Shown: one piece after another, positions 59,266 through 64,000 of the stretch
How positions within the stretch are numbered: position 1 is the first letter of the stretch
Layout of the letters: the number at the start of each line of letters is the position of its first letter
From: Bradyrhizobium mercantei
GTDB taxonomy: Bacteria; Pseudomonadota; Alphaproteobacteria; Rhizobiales; Xanthobacteraceae
Assembly: GCF_001982635.1 (NCBI RefSeq)
Contig: NZ_MKFI01000001.1
Span: 1,258,891 to 1,322,890, forward strand
Reading direction: 5' to 3'
DNA: 64,000 nt
The notes under the pieces: generated by a model
Told to the model about the DNA's origin: nothing
What the model saw: the letters and a program-made list of their open reading frames with translations, nothing else
Databases searched by the model: none
Position numbers and translations under genes: made by a program

Positions 59266-59635
59266 ATTGACGCCACGAGACAGGATGACTTGAACACGGC
59301 ACGACCGGCAATCACCGGCCCGCCTGACGAGTTGAATGCAGTCGGACCTGGTCCGACTGCATTCAATCGAGCTATCGAGGCAGCAGACGGTGCGCCGGTG
59401 GCGGCTGGCACCTCCGCGAGCTGGAATGCAGCCGTCTCCGTTTTGAGTTCCGACAACGACATTTGAAAAATTTCTCATTGCTTGCACGTTCGCGTTGAAC
59501 CCTCGCGTCAAGTTGCCGCACTAATTGATGCTTTTGAAAATCAAGTCCGTCGCGACAGGGACCGCGCCGGACGACCTGTTGAAGACATGCGGTCGAAATC
59601 ATTTGCCGCGAAATTTTTTGTAGGGGGCGCCCCAC
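59266..59635. other. 370-bp spacer before the secretion genes
   Basis: It holds the terminator of gene 3 (59334-59364) and then no visible gene. A run of AT-rich sequence with TTGAAAATCAAGTC and AAATTTTTTGTA lies near the right end. A short palindrome GGGGCGCCCC (59624-59633) overlaps the ribosome site of the ABC gene and could hide it. No copy of the conserved leader of the tandem genes is found here. Confidence 0.45.
59334..59364 (+). terminator. Terminator-like hairpin of tandem gene 3
   Basis: The same 15-bp stem GAATGCAGTCGGACC / GGTCCGACTGCATTC with one-base loop, but AATCG follows rather than a T-tract, so it may be leaky toward the secretion genes. Confidence 0.65.
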
Positions 59636-61774
59636 ATGATCGGTAATCAGCAAATTGCAGCCGTGCCCGCGACACAGGCTGATACAGGTCTCGGCAGCCT
59701 TGGGCTGGTGCTGGCCATGCTAGGCGAAGCGTTCGATGTCGACCGCGCGCGCCGTGAGTATATCGCCGAGGGTCGCACGGCCGAATGTGATGATCTCGTG
59801 CGTATCGCCCGCGGCGTCGGGCTGAAGGCCCAGGCCATCCCTGCCTCCATCGAGCGACTGCGGGCACTGGCGCTGCCGGTGATCGCACGCTGCAAGGACG
59901 GCGCCTTCTTCGTGATCGGGCGATGGGCCGAGGCAGACGTCATGGTCGGTCTCGGCGGCGGGCCGCCTGTCCGCTGGACCCTGGAAGAACTCGAGCAGAA
60001 ATGGACCGGCGAGCTCGTGCTGTTCGCCAAGCGCGACGTGCTACCCAGCGAGGTCACGCGCTTCGGGCTCGGCTGGTTCATTCCGGTGGTCAAGCGCTTT
60101 TCGAGGGTCCTCACCGAAGTGCTGGTCATTTCGGTGTTCATCCAGCTCGTCGCGCTGGCGTCGCCGCTGTTCTTCCAGGTGGTGATCGACAAGGTCCTGG
60201 TGCATCGCGGGCTCACCACGCTGAACGTACTGATCATCGGCCTGCTGGTCATCAACATCGCCGACGCGCTGCTGAACTGGCTGCGCACCTACGCCTTTGC
60301 CCATACCACGAGCCGGATGGACGCCATCCTGGGCTCGCAACTGTTCAAGCACCTCGTCGCGCTGCCGATCGCCTACTTCGAAAGCAGGGCCACCGGCCAG
60401 ACCGTGGCGCGGGTGCGGGAACTGGAGAACGTCCGGACGTTCGTCACCTCCTCGGCGCTCACCCTGGTGGTCGACGTCGCGTTCAGCCTGCTCTTTCTCG
60501 GGGTGATGTTCTGGTACAGCGTGCCGCTGACGCTGATTGTGGTGATGTCGATCCCGTTCTACGTCGTGATCTCGCTGGTCATCACGCCGATCCTCAAGGC
60601 GCGCGTGCAGGAGAAATTCCAGCGCGGTGCCGCAAATCAGTCGCTGCTGGTCGAGAGCCTCTCCGGCATTCAGACCCTGAAGGCCTGCGCGGTCGAGCCG
60701 CAAATGCGGCGACGCTGGGACGAGCAGCTTGCCGCCTATATCGGATCCTCGCTGCGGGTGGTGACGATGGGCGCCGCCGGCACCCAGCTGGTTGGCCTCG
60801 TCAACAAGGTGACCAGCGCCGCGATCCTCTGGTTCGGCGCCCAGGCGGTGATCGCCAATCACCTCACCATCGGCGAGTTCGTCGCGTTCAACATGCTGGC
60901 GAGCCAGATCAGCTCGCCGGTGCTGCGGCTCGCGCAGCTGTGGCAGGACTTCCAGCAGTTCCGCCTGTCGATCGAGCGGCTCGCAGACATCATCGATACG
61001 CCGACCGAGCCCAACGTCAGCACCAGGCAGAACCTGCCGGCGATCAAGGGACAGTTGCGGTTCGACAATGTCGCGTTCCGCTATCAGCCCGACAACCCGG
61101 AGGTGCTTCGCGATCTCTCGTTTGAGATCGGCGCCGGCGAGGTGGTCGGTATCGTCGGCCGCTCCGGCTCCGGCAAGTCGACGCTGACGAAACTGCTGCA
61201 ACGGCTCTACGCGCCGGAGCGCGGCCGCGTCATCGTCGACGGTTTCGACATCGCGCTGCTCGATCCCGCCTGGCTGCGGCGCCAGATCGGCGTGGTGCTG
61301 CAGGAGAACGTGCTGTTCAACCGTTCCATCCGCGAGAATATCGCGCTCGTCGATCCCTCGATGCCGCTCGAACGCGTGATGCAGGCGGCCCTGCTGGCCG
61401 GCGCGCACGAGTTCATTTGCGAATTGCCGCACGGCTACGACACCATCGTCGAAGAGCGCGGCGCCAATCTCTCCGGCGGCCAGCGCCAGCGCATTGCGAT
61501 TGCCCGCGCGCTGGTCACCAATCCGCGCATCCTGATCTTCGACGAGGCCACCTCGGCGCTCGATTATGAGAGTGAGCGGATTATCCAGAACAACATGCGC
61601 GCGATCTGCCGGGGCCGCACCGTGCTGATCGTGGCGCATCGGCTTTCCACGGTCCGCGCCGCCGACCGCATCCTGGTGATGGAGCGCGGGCAGCTCGCCG
61701 AAGCCGGCACCCATGACACGCTGGTGCATCACAACGGCCTTTACGCCAATCTTGTCCGCCAGGCAGCAGGGTGA
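59636..61774 (+). CDS. Type I secretion ABC transporter with degenerate C39 (CLD) domain
   Basis: A 712-residue HlyB-like exporter. Residues 1-130 form a C39-like domain. The active-site Cys position reads ADTGLGSL (Thr instead of Cys) and the His position reads AFFVIGRW, so it cannot cleave a leader and is a substrate-docking CLD. Six helices follow (~150-430), then an ATPase with Walker [10 protein letters not shown] at ~508, [15 protein letters not shown] at ~612, Walker [13 protein letters not shown] with D636, and H-loop H668. It would form the inner-membrane motor of a tripartite secretion channel. A strong stop-start overlap couples it to hlyD. No TolC gene is in the window. Confidence 0.92.
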   Translation: MIGNQQIAAVPATQADTGLGSLGLVLAMLGEAFDVDRARREYIAEGRTAECDDLVRIARGVGLKAQAIPASIERLRALALPVIARCKDGAFFVIGRWAEADVMVGLGGGPPVRWTLEELEQKWTGELVLFAKRDVLPSEVTRFGLGWFIPVVKRFSRVLTEVLVISVFIQLVALASPLFFQVVIDKVLVHRGLTTLNVLIIGLLVINIADALLNWLRTYAFAHTTSRMDAILGSQLFKHLVALPIAYFESRATGQTVARVRELENVRTFVTSSALTLVVDVAFSLLFLGVMFWYSVPLTLIVVMSIPFYVVISLVITPILKARVQEKFQRGAANQSLLVESLSGIQTLKACAVEPQMRRRWDEQLAAYIGSSLRVVTMGAAGTQLVGLVNKVTSAAILWFGAQAVIANHLTIGEFVAFNMLASQISSPVLRLAQLWQDFQQFRLSIERLADIIDTPTEPNVSTRQNLPAIKGQLRFDNVAFRYQPDNPEVLRDLSFEIGAGEVVGIVGRSGSGKSTLTKLLQRLYAPERGRVIVDGFDIALLDPAWLRRQIGVVLQENVLFNRSIRENIALVDPSMPLERVMQAALLAGAHEFICELPHGYDTIVEERGANLSGGQRQRIAIARALVTNPRILIFDEATSALDYESERIIQNNMRAICRGRTVLIVAHRLSTVRAADRILVMERGQLAEAGTHDTLVHHNGLYANLVRQAAG

Positions 61775-63264
61775 ACGCCATGGTCCAACCGATGCCGCTC
61801 CGCCCCAACGATAGCAACGACAACAACGCTCCACCGAATCCGGAGGCGCCTCGTCCGGCGCCGCTGCGGCTGGTCCCGGCCGCCCCGCGGCTCACCGCGG
61901 TGGAGCGCGAGTTTCTGCCCGCCACGATCGAGCTGATCGAAACGCCGTTGTCGCCGACGCTGCGCATCACCGCGTCGGCGCTCTGCGGCCTGCTCGCCGC
62001 CGCCCTGATCTGGGCCGGGCTGGCGCGCATCGACATGGTCGCGGTGGCCGACGGCAAGGTCGTGCCGCTCGGCCAGGTCAAGGTGGTGCAGCCGCTCGAA
62101 ACCGCCATGATCCGCGGCATTCATGTCGATGAGGGCGATCATGTCACGGCCGGCCAGTTGCTGGTCGATCTGGATCCGACCGAGGTACGCGCCGATCTCG
62201 CGGCGCTGACCTATAACCGCACGCAGGCTGAGCTTGATGCGGAGGTCGCACGCGCGCTGCTTAGCCGCGACCCCGAAAGACCGTTCCGCGGCCCCGAAGG
62301 CGCTGCCCCCGCACAGGTCGAGCAGAGCCGCAGCCAGGCGCGGCGGGAAATCGAAAAACATCGCGCCATGGTTGCAGGCCTCACCGCCGAGATGGCGCAG
62401 AAGGACGCATCGCTTCAATCCAACGACGCGCAGATCGAGCGCGCCAAGCTGATCCTTCCGTTGCTGGAGGAAAAGAACAAGACGGCGAAGGCGCTCTACG
62501 AGAAGGGCAACGGCACCCGGCCGCCAGTGCTCGACAGCGAGCAGCAGATCGTCGAGAAGAACGCCGATCTCAAGATTGCCGAACGCAATATCGACCAGAT
62601 CCGGGCCGAACGCAGCTCGATCCAAGCCAAGCTCGCCGAGAGCGAAGCCGGCTACATGGCCGACAGCACCGACCGCCTCACCAAGGCCCTGACGAAGATT
62701 TCGCAACTCGACCAGGACATCACCAAGACGCGGCAGAAAGAGAGCTATCGCCGTCTGGTGGCGCCGGTCGACGGCACCGTCCAGGGGCTGAAAATCCACA
62801 CCTCAGGTGCGGTGGTCACCACCGCAGACACGCTGATGACCATCGTTCCCGATGGCGCCGGCATCGAAGTCGACTGCATGGTACCGAACAAGGATATCGG
62901 CTTCGTCAGCGAGGGACAGGCTGTCGAGGTCAAGCTCGAAGCCTTCCCGTTCTCGCGCTACGGCCTGGTGCCGGGCCGGGTGCGCAAACTCGGCCGCGAC
63001 GCCGCCACCGCTTCGAATGCCGGTCACGGCCCCGCGGCGGCGCAGAATGCGATGTCCGGGATTGCGGGCGCCCCGCCGGCCGAGCTTGCCTATCCCGCCC
63101 GGGTGACGCTGCTGCAGGACTGGATTCTGGTCGACGGCCGCCGCGAGCCGATCCGCTCCGGCATGCGCGTCTCTGCCGAGATCAAGACCGGCGACCGCCG
63201 GGTGATCGAATACCTGCTCTCGCCTGTGCTGCAGGCCGTGAAGGAAGCAGGCAGGGAGCGATAA
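61771..63264 (+). CDS. HlyD-family membrane fusion protein of type I secretion
   Basis: A 497-residue periplasmic adaptor. A short Pro-rich cytoplasmic N-terminus, one membrane helix (residues ~64-84), then a biotinyl-lipoyl-like half motif (KVVPLGQVKVVQPLETAMIRGIHVDEGD), a long coiled coil (~150-320), the second lipoyl half (RRLVAPVDGTVQGLKIHTSGAVV), and a beta-barrel/MP domain. The GTG at 61771 overlaps the ABC stop as GTGA; an ATG three codons on is an alternative. It is followed by a rho-independent terminator. Confidence 0.92.
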   Translation: MNAMVQPMPLRPNDSNDNNAPPNPEAPRPAPLRLVPAAPRLTAVEREFLPATIELIETPLSPTLRITASALCGLLAAALIWAGLARIDMVAVADGKVVPLGQVKVVQPLETAMIRGIHVDEGDHVTAGQLLVDLDPTEVRADLAALTYNRTQAELDAEVARALLSRDPERPFRGPEGAAPAQVEQSRSQARREIEKHRAMVAGLTAEMAQKDASLQSNDAQIERAKLILPLLEEKNKTAKALYEKGNGTRPPVLDSEQQIVEKNADLKIAERNIDQIRAERSSIQAKLAESEAGYMADSTDRLTKALTKISQLDQDITKTRQKESYRRLVAPVDGTVQGLKIHTSGAVVTTADTLMTIVPDGAGIEVDCMVPNKDIGFVSEGQAVEVKLEAFPFSRYGLVPGRVRKLGRDAATASNAGHGPAAAQNAMSGIAGAPPAELAYPARVTLLQDWILVDGRREPIRSGMRVSAEIKTGDRRVIEYLLSPVLQAVKEAGRER

Positions 63265-63291
63265 ATCCGCGGCACGTCGCTGCAGCAAAAA

Positions 63292-63312
63292 GCCCCGGAC
63301 GATGTCCGGGGC
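63292..63312. terminator. Rho-independent terminator between hlyD-type gene and ahcY
   Basis: GCCCCGGAC-GAT-GTCCGGGGC, with AAAAA before and TTTT after, is a canonical bidirectional terminator for these convergent genes. Confidence 0.87.
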
Positions 63313-63343
63313 TTTTCACATGATCGATTGCTGCGATCGCGGA

Positions 63344-64000
63344 TCAGTAGCGGTAGTGATCCGACTTGTACGGACCTTCCTGCTTCACGCCGATATAGTC
63401 GGCCTGGTCCTTGCGCAGCTCGGTCAGCTTGACGCCGATCTTGGCGAGGTGCAGGCGGGCGACCTTCTCGTCGAGCGTCTTCGGCAGCACGTAGACCTTC
63501 TTGGCGTACTTGCCGTCCTTGTTGTTGGCGAACAGCTCGATCTGCGCCAGCGTCTGGTTGGTGAACGACGCCGACATCACGAAGGACGGGTGGCCCATCG
63601 CATTGCCGAGGTTCACGAGGCGCCCCTCCGACAGCATGATGATGCGGTGCTTGTCGGGGAATTCGATCTCGTCGACCTGCGGCTTGATGTTGGTCCACTT
63701 CAGATTGCGAAGGCTCGCGATCTGGATCTCGTTGTCGAAGTGGCCGATGTTGCAGACGATGGCGCGATCCTTCATCGCGCGCATGTGGTCGATGGTGATG
63801 ATGTCCTTGTTGCCGGTGGCGGTGACGAAGATGTCGGCGCGCGGTGCCGCGTCTTCCATCGTCACGACTTCATAGCCTTCCATCGCCGCCTGCAGCGCGC
63901 AGATCGGATCGACCTCGGAGACCATGACGCGGCAGCCGGCCTGGCGCAGCGAGGCTGCCGAACCCTTGCCGACGTCGCCGAAGCCGGCGACCATCGCGAC
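63344..64000 (-). CDS. ahcY: S-adenosylhomocysteine hydrolase, C-terminal part (gene runs off the window)
   Basis: The last ~218 residues of adenosylhomocysteinase, which splits SAH into adenosine and homocysteine. Visible are the NAD-binding [15 protein letters not shown] at the window edge, [40 protein letters not shown] and the C-terminal [10 protein letters not shown], which is nearly invariant in this family. The N-terminal catalytic half lies beyond 64000. It is a core metabolic gene and bounds the accessory secretion cluster. Confidence 0.95.
   Translation of the reverse strand, partial: VAMVAGFGDVGKGSAASLRQAGCRVMVSEVDPICALQAAMEGYEVVTMEDAAPRADIFVTATGNKDIITIDHMRAMKDRAIVCNIGHFDNEIQIASLRNLKWTNIKPQVDEIEFPDKHRIIMLSEGRLVNLGNAMGHPSFVMSASFTNQTLAQIELFANNKDGKYAKKVYVLPKTLDEKVARLHLAKIGVKLTELRKDQADYIGVKQEGPYKSDHYRY

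Noticed and set aside
55771..59364. Regularly repeated hairpins resembling a CRISPR-like array
   Set aside because: The repeats are ~1.1-1.2 kb apart and flank coding genes; no short-spacer array and no cas gene is present.
59366..59635. Possible small gene or RNA before the secretion operon
   Set aside because: No frame with a ribosome site, no hairpin plus T-tract unit and no copy of the tandem leader could be supported.

Overview
The window is GC-rich (roughly 65 percent by eye), densely coded bacterial DNA. Protein families and repeats point to a Rhizobiales alphaproteobacterium, most probably Bradyrhizobium or a close relative. The pointers are hopanoid-clade style LPS genes, an LpxO-like hydroxylase, dispersed ~49-bp palindromes of a type I recall from Bradyrhizobium, and many short secreted Ala/Pro-rich proteins. 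The genus assignment is inference. No rRNA, tRNA, integrase, transposase or CRISPR array was seen, so this looks like chromosomal core plus one accessory cluster at the right end.

Layout. 0-19.7 kb is a mixed housekeeping stretch: a dipeptide epimerase facing an MFS transporter, an Ala/Pro/Glu-rich protein, a secreted caspase-like protein, a DMT exporter divergent from a CGNR zinc-finger regulator, a PLP dehydratase, a metallophosphoesterase-glycosyltransferase pair, thiD, a stand-alone RAM-domain protein, a TetR regulator divergent from a membrane protein plus DoxX pair, a di-haem cytochrome c, a CHRD protein, cytochrome c', an orphan form II CoxL-like molybdenum hydroxylase, and murJ. 19.8-39.3 kb is a cell-surface polysaccharide/LPS region: amino-sugar aminotransferase and dehydrogenase, manC, an LPG-synthase-like membrane protein, a WecA-like initiator, epimerases, GT4 enzymes, a WbpM/CapD-like dehydratase, an O-antigen polymerase/ligase, hldE, hldD, a heptosyltransferase, galE and an MsbA-type exporter. 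39.4-55.4 kb is again mixed: M19 dipeptidase, FAH-family hydrolase, three tiny secreted proteins, an SPW-repeat protein, MFS transporters, a MocR regulator divergent from a cupin-MFS pair, malic enzyme, a 51-residue unknown, an LpxO-like hydroxylase, and a solute-binding protein plus flavoprotein plus IclR regulator. The right edge holds the 3' part of ahcY.

The most distinctive part is 55.76-63.26 kb. Three tandem paralogous genes, each encoding exactly 284 residues, are followed by a type I secretion ABC transporter and a HlyD-type fusion protein. The paralogues have no Sec signal and no RTX nonapeptides, but carry five copies of a G-x-[VI]-D-x-[LI] core. Each is its own transcription unit, with the same upstream box about 120 nt before the ATG, a 5' leader hairpin 67-70 nt before the ATG with compensatory changes, and a nearly identical 15-bp-stem terminator. 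I propose that they are a family of non-RTX type I secretion substrates with a conserved leader RNA.

Other regulatory signals visible in the sequence are inverted repeats in four promoter regions (CGNR/DMT, TetR/membrane protein, MocR/cupin, RAM-domain gene) and palindromic elements lying exactly on the stop codons of three unrelated genes.
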